DNA of 64,000 nucleotides. It comes from Microcaldota archaeon (GTDB taxonomy: Archaea > Micrarchaeota > Micrarchaeia > Anstonellales > Anstonellaceae). Shown one piece after another: positions 7,581 to 16,475 of the stretch. The stretch is from assembly GCA_026413805.1 (NCBI GenBank), contig JAOAKE010000001.1, forward strand, positions 23,369 to 87,368, in the 5' to 3' direction. The position numbers and the translations under genes are program-made. The notes below the pieces were generated by a model, which ran no database searches, was not told where the DNA came from, and saw nothing but the letters and a program-made list of their open reading frames with translations. Position 1 is the first letter of the stretch, and every line of letters starts with the position of its first letter.

Positions 7581-8006
7581 ATGGGGATGCAACTGCTGTT
7601 TTTGGCCGCAATTTTTCTGGCAATGCTTGGCTGCACCCAGCAAGAAATGAAAGGGCCTGCCACTCATCTGCAGCCCAACCAAGCTGAATATGAAGAAAAA
7701 AAGCCTGCCTCAGATGGAGGGGATTCTGCAAAGCAGCCTGTGCTTTCAAACCAGGTGAAAAAAGAGAGCATAACCCCTGCCCAGCTTTCAGAGCACGGAA
7801 GCGCAGAGGATTGCTGGGTGGCATACAAAGGAAAGGTGTATGACGTGACTGCCTACCTTTCAAAGCACCCGGGAGGTGCAGGGACGATAGCTGCATTCTG
7901 CGGCACTGCTGGGGCTTTTGAGAATGCCTTCATTGCAAAGCACGGCACCTCAAAAGAGAGGATTCTTGAAACACAAGCAATCTTCATAGGTGAATACGCA
8001 GGCTAG
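7581..8006 (+). CDS. Cytochrome b5-like heme-binding lipoprotein
   Basis: A 141-residue exported protein. A short signal ends in the lipobox LAMLGC (Cys18), followed by a polar linker (20-62). The C-terminal domain (63-141) is cytochrome b5-like: HGSAEDCWVAYKGKVYDVT, then the heme ligand motif HPGG (His96) and a second possible axial His121 in AKHG. Cytochrome b5 domains are mainly eukaryotic and are sporadic in archaea and bacteria. The start ATG at 7581 is five bases after the DsbA-like stop, so the two are co-transcribed. An electron-transfer role at the cell surface is inferred. Confidence 0.85.
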   Translation: MGMQLLFLAAIFLAMLGCTQQEMKGPATHLQPNQAEYEEKKPASDGGDSAKQPVLSNQVKKESITPAQLSEHGSAEDCWVAYKGKVYDVTAYLSKHPGGAGTIAAFCGTAGAFENAFIAKHGTSKERILETQAIFIGEYAG

Positions 8007-11000
8007 CTATGTGCTGCCTGCTTTTGGAATTGGCTTTTTTGGGGGCTTTTTTTCTTGCCTGGGCTTTCGGATGAAGTAGTAAGCTGCTGCTGCAATAAAT
8101 AGGATTGAAATGACTCCAAGGATTATAGATGTGTCTTGCCCGCTTCCCTTTTTGGAGAGAAAGGCGCTTGAGGCGCCAATTGCCCGCTCTGATGCCAAGA
8201 TGGAGTCTGCAAGAAGGGAAAGTGAGAGGTATTCCTCTGCGCGCTTGACTTCTGCCTCAATTTGGGAAACTTCCTTTTCCTCTCCAGGAGATGCCTTTCT
8301 TTTTACTTCTGCAAGGGCTGCCTTTGCAACCGAAAGCGAGGAGTGGGCAGAAGAGTTGAGGTTTTCAAGGGACTTTCTGACAAGCTCGCTTACAGAGACG
8401 AGTTTTTGGTAAGAGCTGTTTGCCTGCCTCAGCCCTGCAATTGAAGGCTTTTGCTTTTTTGCAGCTGCAAGGCCCTTTTCTGCATCGTCAATCCTTTGCT
8501 GTGCCGCAGAAGGTGAAATTGGAAGCTGCCTCTTTCCTTGCGCTGAAAGCGAGGCATATTGGGCAGAATACTTCAAGAGCAGCTGGTCGGTTTCCTGGCC
8601 CAGCCTTGAAAATTCAGCATCTATCCTTTCAAGCTCTGCGGCTGCCTGTGCCTCTGCTTCTTTCCCTCCTTCAAAGAAAGAAGAAAGAATCTGCTCTGCT
8701 TGAGAGGATGCTGAGAGGGCGCCAAGGTAATTGCCAGCTGCAAAAAGGGAGTTTGCCTCGGATATTTTCTGCGCTGCCTCTGAAAGAACGCCTGCCTCTG
8801 CCCCCTCTTTTCTTGCCTTGGCATAGGCGGCTGAGGAATCCGAGGCTGCCTTCCAGGAGAGTGACGAGAGGGCTTCGCGAAACTCTGACTGGGCGCGGCG
8901 AAGCTGGCTGGCTGCCTTGGAAAGGCTTCCCTCGCTTGCCGCTTGCTGTGCCTCAACAATTGAGCTGTTGAGCTTGAGGATGAGGGAGGAGAGCTTCAAG
9001 GCACGCTCTGAAGCCCCATAGGCAGAAATCTTAGATTGGGTGGAAGATGCCTCAAAAAGAAGATAACTGGCTGTGCGGTTTTCTTCTGCAAATGCCTCTT
9101 GCTCTGCCTGGAAGGAAAGATAATCTGCTGAATTTCTGTTGATTTTTGACAAGATAGAAAGTGCTTCGCTTAGGCGGTTTTGCCCAATCAGAAGCTTTGC
9201 CTGTGCAAGGAGGCTGGCGTCTTGTGGCTTCTTGTAAAGCGCAACTTGCAGCTCGGCATTGGCAAGAGATTCGGATACAGCTGACTGCAGGTCTTCAATG
9301 GTGTATGAAACAAGAAACTCGGCAGACTGGTGGCGGCGCATGGGCGAAAAGTAAAATGAGATGGTCGTCTTTGAGGCTCCCTTGTCCAGCCTTAAGCGCT
9401 CTGCCCTTGCCCCGCTTATAGATTGGACAGAGAGTTCGGAAACCGAGGAAAACGGCTCTTCTAAAACCACCTTGGCGTATTCACAGTCAGCACGAAAATC
9501 TGAAGCTACTAAGGTATATGATACCCTTCTTTTCCCAGGCCCTATTTCCAAGTAGGACCTTTCGCTTTCTGAAAGCTTGAATGGAGAGGGCACGACAAAT
9601 GAGACTTCAACTGAATTTGCGCCCTGCCTGACTGAATTTATTTCTCCTGCAAGCACGGTGCCCGTGCCTGCGCCCTCTTTTGGGCTTAATTTTGTTTCCC
9701 TTCCTGCGAACCGGGCAGTGCCGCCAGCAACACCATCCGGCGCTTTTTCCTCTATAAGCAGCCTTTCAAGGTCTCGGGAAGCAAAAAACTTGATGTTGCG
9801 GGTGAGGTAGGCTGAAGAGGAGTATGCTTCTTTGCACCACTCTTCAACAGAATTTACCTGGGCAGGGGAGTCTGACTTGCTAAATGTAAATGAATAGCTC
9901 TGCTGTGCTTGGACTTCGGGAAGGACAATGGTGGTTTTTTCCATTTCAGGATAGGCATCCACTATGCGGTCGCCAAAAGAAAAGTCTGAAGAATGAATTG
10001 GAAGGTCGGTTTTTGCCTGGAATGAAACCTCTGCAGAATAAGAGAGGGTGGAGGGATTTTTAGTCAAGATAGTGGCAAGGTAGTCTGATTTTCCGCCAAG
10101 CACTGCTGGGCTGCGCAGTTGTGATACCCAGGCGTTCTTAGAAAGAATTGCAGAGAGGTATTTGGGCACGCTTTTTTGGGCAACCTCGCTGTAGTAGTCC
10201 AGCTGGCTGTCAATCTCCTTTAGCCTTCCTGCCGCTTTCTTTACAAAGAGGCTGCCGCCCAAAAAATAGCTTGAAAGAGAGTCAAATTCTGGCAAAAAGC
10301 CCGGGCTTTCGCTTCGTATATTTTCAACAATAGCCTTTGTTTTTTGGTATTTGGCTGGCAGGCCAGAATAAGCCTGGGAGAGCCTCTCAAGAAGGGCTTC
10401 TTCATCGTCTTTCAAGGCAGCTATTATGGCATCTGCCACCTCTGGAAGCTCTGTTGAAGAAAGAAGCTGCATATATTGGGACAGCTTCCATTCCTCATAT
10501 GAAACATCAAGCCCGTCTGCTTTTGCATTTCGCACAAGGCCGCTGAATTCTGAAAGCTGCCTTTGGGCTTCGCTTTTGATTCCAATAAGCCCGCTTTGCT
10601 GAAGTGCAGCTGAGGCATGGCTGGCAAGCCTTGTAGCCTCAGCATAGGCGCTGAATTTTTCACCAAGTGATGGAAGATAGGCTGCCTTGGAGCGCATTTC
10701 AATGGCGCGCTGGAGCAGTGAGCTTGAAAGGTTCTTTGCCTTTGCTTCTTCCATGCTTGAAGGCGTATATGCGGAAATCTTTTGCTGCACCCTTTCTATT
10801 GAAGTGTCGGCAAGCTCTTTTTGAAAAGAAACCGCTTCCTGCGCATTTTTCAAGACAAGCGCAACTGAGAGAAGGGAGTAGTTGGCTTTTTTCTCAGCAG
10901 ACTGCGCCTTGGATATGGCGTCTGCAAGATAGCCGGGGGCTGCAGTGTTTGCATATGACGCCTCAGCGCCCCTTAATATTGCCTGGGCCTCCACAAGGCC

Positions 11001-12095
11001 CTCCCTTGCAGCAAGAAAGCCAGAATATATCCCAGATGAAACAGGGGAAACCTCAATTCCTCCTTCCAGATTCCCTGCCTGCGCCGGGCTGTCGGGTATG
11101 AGGTGGAGCTTCTCGTCGCTTAGCAGGCTTATTTTGGTTTCAAGGGAGGAGAGGGCGGCCTGGGCGGACAGGCGCGCAGATTGATATTCTCCGTTCATCT
11201 CCTTTTGTGCCTGCGAAAGGCTGGAATAAATCGCAGCAAGCTGCATTATTGAAGATGAGTTTTGCCTGCCTGCAATTTTTTCAAGGTAGGATGAAAATCC
11301 GTAGCCTTCAAATGAGGGTAGGTCGGGCCTTGAAGACGCCCTGCTTGCGATTTTCCTGCCTTGCTGGGCTTGGAGGCAGATGGGCGAGGTGGGCGAAAGC
11401 TGTGACTTTGCCTCAAAGAATCGCCGCTGCGCCTTGCCAGTGTAATGGGGCTCGCCAGCGCCTGCGTCGGAGAGCCATTTCATTTTTTCATCTACCTTGT
11501 CTGCAAGGGCAAGGAGAGCCTCATTTGCCCTATCAAATGTGTCAAATGAGTTGGAATATGCCGACCAGAGGCTTTCATGGTAGGATAAGATGTAATTTGC
11601 TACCTCATATATGTTGAGAATCTCTGATAATGCAGATGCCATTATTTTTGGAGTTGGTTCAAGAAGAGGCGCAGTAATTACCAGATAAGCAGGGCCTTTT
11701 TCTTGCAGCTCTTTGATTGAATTTTTTGCCTTTACTGATGAGACATGGGCTTTTAGGGAGGCATTCTTTGCCATCAAGAGCGATTCAGAGGCTTCCTTTA
11801 GCCTCTCAGAAGAGGCTAAAAGCTCGCTTCTTGCTTCAGGCGCCAGCATCCAGTTAAAGTAGTCTTTGTCTGCAAGGGTGAGCTGGGTTATTCCAAGCGA
11901 CTGGGAAGCGTTGTCAAACTCAAATGAGTAAAAAGTCAGCCCCCAGAATTTGGCTATGAACGGGTTGCCTTGGACGTAATTGGGCTCGTTCCAAAAGCGA
12001 ACAAGTGGCTCTACTTGTACGCAACTGCTTGCATATGAGGAGAAGGCAGGCTGAAGAAAAAGTAAAAATAGAAAGAGCGCCTCCCCACGCCTCAT
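8007..12095 (-). CDS. Giant exported coiled-coil protein with C-terminal anchor
   Basis: A 1362-residue protein with an N-terminal signal peptide (about 1-23, ending SYASS) and one C-terminal membrane helix (IILGVISILFIAAAAYYFI) followed by a basic, Pro/Lys-rich cytoplasmic tail. The bulk is Ala/Ser/Glu/Leu-rich helical repeat, strongly coiled-coil at about 80-200, 280-480 and 1030-1310. A beta-rich block (about 700-960) with Ig-like stretches interrupts the helices. This is the layout of a cell-surface stalk or S-layer-like protein. A TATA-like AATAATAAACC 26 bases upstream suggests a leaderless message. The stop directly abuts the opposing cytochrome b5 gene. No family name is assigned. Confidence 0.85.
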   Translation of the reverse strand: MRRGEALFLFLLFLQPAFSSYASSCVQVEPLVRFWNEPNYVQGNPFIAKFWGLTFYSFEFDNASQSLGITQLTLADKDYFNWMLAPEARSELLASSERLKEASESLLMAKNASLKAHVSSVKAKNSIKELQEKGPAYLVITAPLLEPTPKIMASALSEILNIYEVANYILSYHESLWSAYSNSFDTFDRANEALLALADKVDEKMKWLSDAGAGEPHYTGKAQRRFFEAKSQLSPTSPICLQAQQGRKIASRASSRPDLPSFEGYGFSSYLEKIAGRQNSSSIMQLAAIYSSLSQAQKEMNGEYQSARLSAQAALSSLETKISLLSDEKLHLIPDSPAQAGNLEGGIEVSPVSSGIYSGFLAAREGLVEAQAILRGAEASYANTAAPGYLADAISKAQSAEKKANYSLLSVALVLKNAQEAVSFQKELADTSIERVQQKISAYTPSSMEEAKAKNLSSSLLQRAIEMRSKAAYLPSLGEKFSAYAEATRLASHASAALQQSGLIGIKSEAQRQLSEFSGLVRNAKADGLDVSYEEWKLSQYMQLLSSTELPEVADAIIAALKDDEEALLERLSQAYSGLPAKYQKTKAIVENIRSESPGFLPEFDSLSSYFLGGSLFVKKAAGRLKEIDSQLDYYSEVAQKSVPKYLSAILSKNAWVSQLRSPAVLGGKSDYLATILTKNPSTLSYSAEVSFQAKTDLPIHSSDFSFGDRIVDAYPEMEKTTIVLPEVQAQQSYSFTFSKSDSPAQVNSVEEWCKEAYSSSAYLTRNIKFFASRDLERLLIEEKAPDGVAGGTARFAGRETKLSPKEGAGTGTVLAGEINSVRQGANSVEVSFVVPSPFKLSESERSYLEIGPGKRRVSYTLVASDFRADCEYAKVVLEEPFSSVSELSVQSISGARAERLRLDKGASKTTISFYFSPMRRHQSAEFLVSYTIEDLQSAVSESLANAELQVALYKKPQDASLLAQAKLLIGQNRLSEALSILSKINRNSADYLSFQAEQEAFAEENRTASYLLFEASSTQSKISAYGASERALKLSSLILKLNSSIVEAQQAASEGSLSKAASQLRRAQSEFREALSSLSWKAASDSSAAYAKARKEGAEAGVLSEAAQKISEANSLFAAGNYLGALSASSQAEQILSSFFEGGKEAEAQAAAELERIDAEFSRLGQETDQLLLKYSAQYASLSAQGKRQLPISPSAAQQRIDDAEKGLAAAKKQKPSIAGLRQANSSYQKLVSVSELVRKSLENLNSSAHSSLSVAKAALAEVKRKASPGEEKEVSQIEAEVKRAEEYLSLSLLADSILASERAIGASSAFLSKKGSGQDTSIILGVISILFIAAAAYYFIRKPRQEKKPPKKPIPKAGST

Positions 12096-12126
12096 AAGAT
12101 TTTTTCATTGAAAGGGTTTATTATTT

Positions 12127-12762
12127 CTATCTTTGCAGGGGGGCGAGGATGCGAACCAGCACCTTTCCGTTGGTTTTTTGAGCAACCATTGCTGAGAATG
12201 ACTCTGGGTCCGCCTTGGTGTCTTCCAGATAGTTGTAATGGTATGGGATGGCGATTTTTGGCATTATGGCAGCTGCAGCATCAGAGGCCTGCGAGGCGTC
12301 CATGGTGTATTTCCCGCCGATGGGAAGGATTGCAACGTCACATTTGTAGTCTTTCATCTCTGGGATGAAGTCGGTGTCGCCTGCAACATAGATGCTTGCG
12401 CCTTTAAAGCGGACTATGAAGCCTGCTCCCTCGCCTTTAGGATGGTATGGCTTGTTGAGGTTATAGGCATGCACTGCCTCTACTTCCACGCCCATTATTT
12501 TTTCTCGCTCGCCAATCTGGATAGAGCGAACAGGAAGCTTCACCTTGTGCCCAACGATGACGGTTTTGGGTGTGGTGATTGCAGGTGCAGAAACTGCGTG
12601 GTCAAAATGCCCATGGGTATAAAGAATAATGTCGGCCTCCTTGGAGCCCTTGGGCACTATGAATGGGTCAATGTAGACTGAAACTCCGTCTCCTTCAAGA
12701 TGGACGCTTGCATGGCCAAGAAGGGTGATCTTGACTCCAGAAAAGATGGTGCTGTTTGCCAT
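12127..12762 (-). CDS. UPF0173-type metallo-beta-lactamase-fold hydrolase
   Basis: A 211-residue metal-dependent hydrolase. It has the metal motif THGHFDH (49-55), further ligands in VAGDTDFIPEM and the late His in IPYHYNY, and the GHASVHLEG start seen in UPF0173 proteins related to the UlaG/RNase Z-like fold. It is cytoplasmic with no signal. The substrate is unknown; family members hydrolyse phosphoesters or sugar lactones. It lies upstream of the giant surface protein on the same strand, but that gene has its own TATA element, so they may be separate units. Confidence 0.88.
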   Translation of the reverse strand: MANSTIFSGVKITLLGHASVHLEGDGVSVYIDPFIVPKGSKEADIILYTHGHFDHAVSAPAITTPKTVIVGHKVKLPVRSIQIGEREKIMGVEVEAVHAYNLNKPYHPKGEGAGFIVRFKGASIYVAGDTDFIPEMKDYKCDVAILPIGGKYTMDASQASDAAAAIMPKIAIPYHYNYLEDTKADPESFSAMVAQKTNGKVLVRILAPLQR

Positions 12763-12873
12763 TCCTATCCCTAAGGCGCTCTACGAAGCCATATTTTTTA
12801 TTGATGATGGGTAAATATTCAACCCTCAAAAAGGCAGTATGGAAAGTTGATGGCTTGTGTTTGTGGTGGTGCG

Positions 12874-14100
12874 ATGGCAAGTGAGAAGAGCTATGATGTT
12901 ATTGTTGTTGGCGGTGGGCCTGGCGGCACGAGCGCTGCCTCTTTTCTTGCAATGAAGGGAAGAAAGGTTCTGCTGCTTGAAAAGGAGAAGTTCCCGCGCG
13001 ACAAGACCTGTGGGGATGCAATCTCTGGAAAGGCCGTGGGGGTCTTGGCTGAGCTTGGGCTAAAAGATGCGCTGGAAAGGGCAGAGCACGGCGATGTCTG
13101 TGGAGTTACCTTTTCTTCCCCAGATGGGAAAAGGGCGGAGATATTTTTCAGGAAAAAAGAGGGTGAGATTGAAAAGGGGTATGTCTGCCGGCGCTTGGTC
13201 TATGACAACCTCCTTTGGAATGCTGCAAAGAACATGGTGGATGCCCGGGATGGAGTTGAGGTAATGGGCCTTGTGCGGGAAAATGGCAAGGTTGCTGGGG
13301 TAAAGGCTCGGGCAAAGGGCGGCGAGGAACTTGTTTTCAAGAGCAATTTGGTGATTGGGGCAGACGGCGTTTCCTCGGTCGTGGCAAGGGAAATCCGTGG
13401 AAGCGATGTTGATGCGGACCACACGTGCGTGGCCTACCGTGCCTACTACTCAGGAGTAAGCCAGATGAATGGTACAATAGAAATACACTTTGTAAAGTCA
13501 ATAATGCCTGGCTACTTTTGGATTTTCCCAGCTGACGGAGGCCTTGCCAATGTGGGCTTGGGTATGCTCATGTCGGACATGAAGAAAAAAAATGTCAACT
13601 TGCAAAAAGCAATGCAAGAAATAATCACACAAAATCCGCTTTTTAAAAGCCGATTTGCCTCAGCGCAGCCTGCCTCCCCTCTGAAAGGGTGGAGCATACC
13701 GCTTGGCTCAAAAAAGCGTGCACTGCATTCTGACAACGTCCTTCTTGTTGGCGATGCTGCTGGCTTGGTTGACCCTTTTTCTGGCGAAGGGATGGGCAAT
13801 GCGATGCTTTCTGGGAAGATTGCTGCCAACGTGGCTGACGAGGCTCTTTTGGCAGGGGATTTTTCATCGGCATTCCTCTCTAAGTATAGCGAGCTTCTCT
13901 GGAAGGAAATTGGGGAGGAGTTGTCGCTGAGCTACAAAATGCAGAGGCTGGCGAGGATTGAGTGGCTGCTGAACTTGGTGATTTCAAAGGCGGCTTCATC
14001 TGAAAGGGCAAGGGAAGCGATTGCTGGCACCTTTGCAAATGAAAAGGCAAAAAAGGAGTATACCTCCCCGCTTTTTTATCTGCGCCTGCTTTTGTCTTGA
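12874..14100 (+). CDS. Geranylgeranyl reductase (FAD-dependent)
   Basis: Saturates the geranylgeranyl chains of archaeal ether lipids. About 408 residues, with the FAD-binding GGGPGG (13-18), the family motif PRDKTCGDAISG holding the conserved Cys (about 46), and the second FAD motif GDAAGLVDPFSGEGMG in the C-terminal half. These mark the digeranylgeranylglycerophospholipid reductase group. The start at 12874 has a GGTGGTG ribosome site just upstream and gives the usual short lead before the Rossmann motif; ATG 12850 is a possible longer start. A TAAATATT TATA-like box lies at about 12812. A paralogous flavoprotein follows 13 bases after the stop. Confidence 0.92.
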   Translation: MASEKSYDVIVVGGGPGGTSAASFLAMKGRKVLLLEKEKFPRDKTCGDAISGKAVGVLAELGLKDALERAEHGDVCGVTFSSPDGKRAEIFFRKKEGEIEKGYVCRRLVYDNLLWNAAKNMVDARDGVEVMGLVRENGKVAGVKARAKGGEELVFKSNLVIGADGVSSVVAREIRGSDVDADHTCVAYRAYYSGVSQMNGTIEIHFVKSIMPGYFWIFPADGGLANVGLGMLMSDMKKKNVNLQKAMQEIITQNPLFKSRFASAQPASPLKGWSIPLGSKKRALHSDNVLLVGDAAGLVDPFSGEGMGNAMLSGKIAANVADEALLAGDFSSAFLSKYSELLWKEIGEELSLSYKMQRLARIEWLLNLVISKAASSERAREAIAGTFANEKAKKEYTSPLFYLRLLLS

Positions 14101-14113
14101 ATTGCGTGGTGAA

Positions 14114-15181
14114 ATGATAAGGATAGCTGGCGCTGGGCTTGCTGGTCTGTGTGCAGCTATAAACCTTGCACGCCAAGGCGAAAAGGTCGCTGTCTTTGAA
14201 AAGCAAAAAGAGGTGGGTGCGCGCTTTCCCCCCAACCTTCAGGGAATGAAATATGTAGACTCCTTGGAGAAATTCCTAATGCAGGTGGGAGTGGAATCCA
14301 AGGTAAAGCCAAGGACTTTTAGCAGGTTTTTCTTCTGCACAAGAAAAAGGGACCTTGAGCTTGGAAGCGGCAATTACAAAAAAATGTCATTTGTGGTTCG
14401 TGGCGGCAGGGATTCGCTAGAATATGCACTTTACCGCGAAGCTGAAAGGTTGGGGGTTTCCTTTGAGTTTTCCGCCTTGTCTGCCAAACAAGGCGCCAAT
14501 ATTGTTGCAACTGGGGCAAGCGAATGCCATTTTGCAGCTGCGGGGATGATACTTGAAGACAGCGACTTTCCAAGAGACCATTTTCTTGTGATGTTTGATG
14601 ACCGCTACTCGCCCAAGGGGTGGTATTGCTATATTTTTCCAGTTGGCAAAGACGAGATTGAGTTTGTAAATTGCGCTTCCCAACCTTATGTCCCTATGCT
14701 TTCGCAGCTGACTAAGAAGGCAATTGCTGAGAGGAAGATTCTGCGCCAGTTCCTTGAAGGAAAGAGGGTTGTGCGTCAGTTCGGAGGCTCGGGGGCGGCA
14801 AGTTTCCCGCCCTTGATTTTTTCAGGCGGGAGATACTACGTTGGCGAAGCGGCTGGGTTTCAAGACCCGTTTATGGGGTTTGGGATGAAATACGCCCTTT
14901 TAAGCGGAAAGCTTGCTGCTGATGATATACTAAAAAGGGGAAGCTACGAGAAAGGCTGGAAAGAATTGATACTTCCCGACATGCGAAAGGACATTGCAAG
15001 GCGCTTCCTCCTTTCAATTCTGGGGGACGCTGTTGTTGAGTTTTTCATGAGAAGATACCAAAGTGGCGATGAGGTTGACCTCTCGCATGCTGCCCCTGAG
15101 AATTTCCCATTTTACAGCGCAGTGGAGTGGGCCTTTTTCCAATTAGAGGTCGCCAAAAAAAGGTTGGGCGGCAACTGGTAA
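14114..15181 (+). CDS. Second geranylgeranyl-reductase-like flavoprotein
   Basis: A 355-residue FAD/NAD(P)-binding oxidoreductase. The Rossmann motif GAGLAG is at 6-11 and a C-terminal FAD motif reads YVGEAAGFQDPFMGFGM. It is shorter than the upstream reductase and lacks the conserved CGD motif, so it may act on another isoprenoid. A GGTGAAATG ribosome site decides the ATG at 14114. Tandem placement suggests that both flavoproteins work in one lipid or isoprenoid pathway; the exact substrate is unknown. Confidence 0.82.
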   Translation: MIRIAGAGLAGLCAAINLARQGEKVAVFEKQKEVGARFPPNLQGMKYVDSLEKFLMQVGVESKVKPRTFSRFFFCTRKRDLELGSGNYKKMSFVVRGGRDSLEYALYREAERLGVSFEFSALSAKQGANIVATGASECHFAAAGMILEDSDFPRDHFLVMFDDRYSPKGWYCYIFPVGKDEIEFVNCASQPYVPMLSQLTKKAIAERKILRQFLEGKRVVRQFGGSGAASFPPLIFSGGRYYVGEAAGFQDPFMGFGMKYALLSGKLAADDILKRGSYEKGWKELILPDMRKDIARRFLLSILGDAVVEFFMRRYQSGDEVDLSHAAPENFPFYSAVEWAFFQLEVAKKRLGGNW

Positions 15182-15192
15182 GGCGGAGCTGC

Positions 15193-16071
15193 CTACTCCT
15201 TTCCTTTCTTTTCCTTCTTTTTGCCCTTTTCTTCAATTTCAACTATCTCGCTCATTGAGACAGTGTCATCGTAATTTTTCAAATAAGGCTGGATTTCTGC
15301 TTCATACTGCTTTTTTTTCTCTTCGCGGACTTTCCTTTTAAGTTCCTCTATGCGGCGCTTCTGGAGCTCCTCCCTCCTTCTTTTTCGCTCCTCATAGGCT
15401 GCCTTGCGCTCTGCCAACACTTCGGCGTAGGTTTTTTCGCACTTGGCGCGGAGGTCTGCCAGCTGGCCTTCAAGCTGGCGAACCTCTTTTAGAAGCTCGC
15501 GCAATTTTTTTCGCTCTTCTTCAATCTGCCGCCTGGCACTGTCAATGTCTTTGTGCCGTTCAATCTCTTGGCGTATTTGGCGAAGGCGCTTGAGCAGCTC
15601 TTTTTCTTTTTTAGGGGTGTAGGCAGATGTTGCAATTGAAAATTCTATTCTTTCTGCTTCTGCAGCCAGCCTTAAAGTGTGAGATGCACCAGCAGAACGG
15701 ACAATAGGAAGAAGAGAGGCTATTTTCTTTCGCGCCTCTGCAACAAGCGGGTTTTTCTGCTTTAGAAGGTCAATTACCTGCTGCCTTGCAGCTATAAGCG
15801 AGTCCAGCTCAAGCTCCTTTGGGGTTTTTTCCCTTATTCTCTCCGTCTTTTTCTCGCCTTGCGCAGGGAGGGGCAGTGCGGGTGGAGAAGTTGGAATTAA
15901 CTTTTGCTCTTGCGCTGGGCCTATGCTTCCAGGTGGCGCTTCCTGCCCAATATCGGCTATCTCCCGCAAGCCGGGTGGGAGGGCGCTTAGCTTGCTGCTT
16001 TGCTTTGCTTTTTTCTCTTCTTCCAAAAAATTACCCTTTGTCGCTGTTTGTGTCTGTCTGTATGGAAACAT
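15193..16071 (-). CDS. Cytoplasmic coiled-coil protein
   Basis: Up to 292 residues. The N-terminal third is Pro/Gln/Lys-rich and probably disordered. From about residue 80 the protein is a long, charged coiled coil (KELLKRLRQIRQEIERHKDI, then a Glu/Lys/Arg-rich rod), ending in KGKKKEKKGKE. It resembles archaeal coiled-coil proteins of unknown function (COG1340-like). The ATG at 16071 directly abuts a TATA-like TTTAAATATA box (16071-16080), which is too close for transcription to start upstream of it. The real start is therefore likely further in, for example the TTG at 16026 after an AAGGGT site. Confidence 0.75.
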   Translation of the reverse strand: MFPYRQTQTATKGNFLEEEKKAKQSSKLSALPPGLREIADIGQEAPPGSIGPAQEQKLIPTSPPALPLPAQGEKKTERIREKTPKELELDSLIAARQQVIDLLKQKNPLVAEARKKIASLLPIVRSAGASHTLRLAAEAERIEFSIATSAYTPKKEKELLKRLRQIRQEIERHKDIDSARRQIEEERKKLRELLKEVRQLEGQLADLRAKCEKTYAEVLAERKAAYEERKRRREELQKRRIEELKRKVREEKKKQYEAEIQPYLKNYDDTVSMSEIVEIEEKGKKKEKKGKE

Positions 16072-16080
16072 TTAAATATA
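16071..16080 (-). promoter_or_regulatory. TATA box abutting the annotated start of the coiled-coil gene
   Basis: TATATTTAAA on the minus strand. Expected transcription start is about 25 bases downstream (near 16050), inside the longest open frame. Confidence 0.55.
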
Positions 16081-16081
16081 T

Positions 16082-16238
16082 GGCAGGGGCAAACTCTTTT
16101 CAGAGGAAATGCCCGTCTTTTGTTTCTGTCTCTGACAGAAAACTGGTCGCCTTGCCCGCGCGTTTGCGCGGGCCTACTTCTCTAACAATCATGTGCTTGC
16201 AAGCAGGCGCCAACGCCCAATGTCTTTTGAGTTTGCCG
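16082..16238. other. Hairpin-rich intergenic segment, possible structured RNA
   Basis: No gene is supported here. It holds three separate inverted repeats: TTTCTGTC/GACAGAAA with a 3-base loop (about 16123-16142), GCCCGCGC/GCGCGGGC (about 16157-16176), and the palindrome TGCTTGCAAGCA (about 16192-16205). The density of perfect short stems suggests a transcribed structured element on either strand. No box C/D or tRNA features were found. Confidence 0.4.
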
Positions 16239-16445
16239 CTAACTTTTATTATTCTTGCGAATTTTTTCAATTGTAGAGACCAGCATCCAATCTCGGACCT
16301 GGGCAAGAATCACAAGGACTATCACTGCCGCAAGCCTGACTGACTTGTCTTCGCTTTCTAATATAAAAAAGATGCAAGCTGCAATTGGAATGAGGATTAA
16401 GTATCTTAGCAGGAACTCCTTTTGCAGCTCAAATGCCCCTGCCAT
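16239..16445 (-). CDS. Small two-helix membrane protein
   Basis: A 68-residue protein with a short amphipathic start (MAGAFELQKEF), two hydrophobic helices (about 13-29 and 37-49) separated by ESEDKSVR, and a basic end (EKIRKNNKS). It starts 30 bases after the GAPDH stop on the same strand and is likely co-transcribed. The hydropathy pattern and clean spacing support a real gene. No family or function recognised. Confidence 0.6.
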   Translation of the reverse strand: MAGAFELQKEFLLRYLILIPIAACIFFILESEDKSVRLAAVIVLVILAQVRDWMLVSTIEKIRKNNKS

Positions 16446-16475
16446 TGAATTACCAAGAGCGAGGATGGGAGGGCA

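Noticed and set aside
16100..16306. 68-residue frame crossing the hairpin-rich gap
   Set aside because: No ribosome site or family, and it overlaps a better supported membrane-protein gene in another frame.
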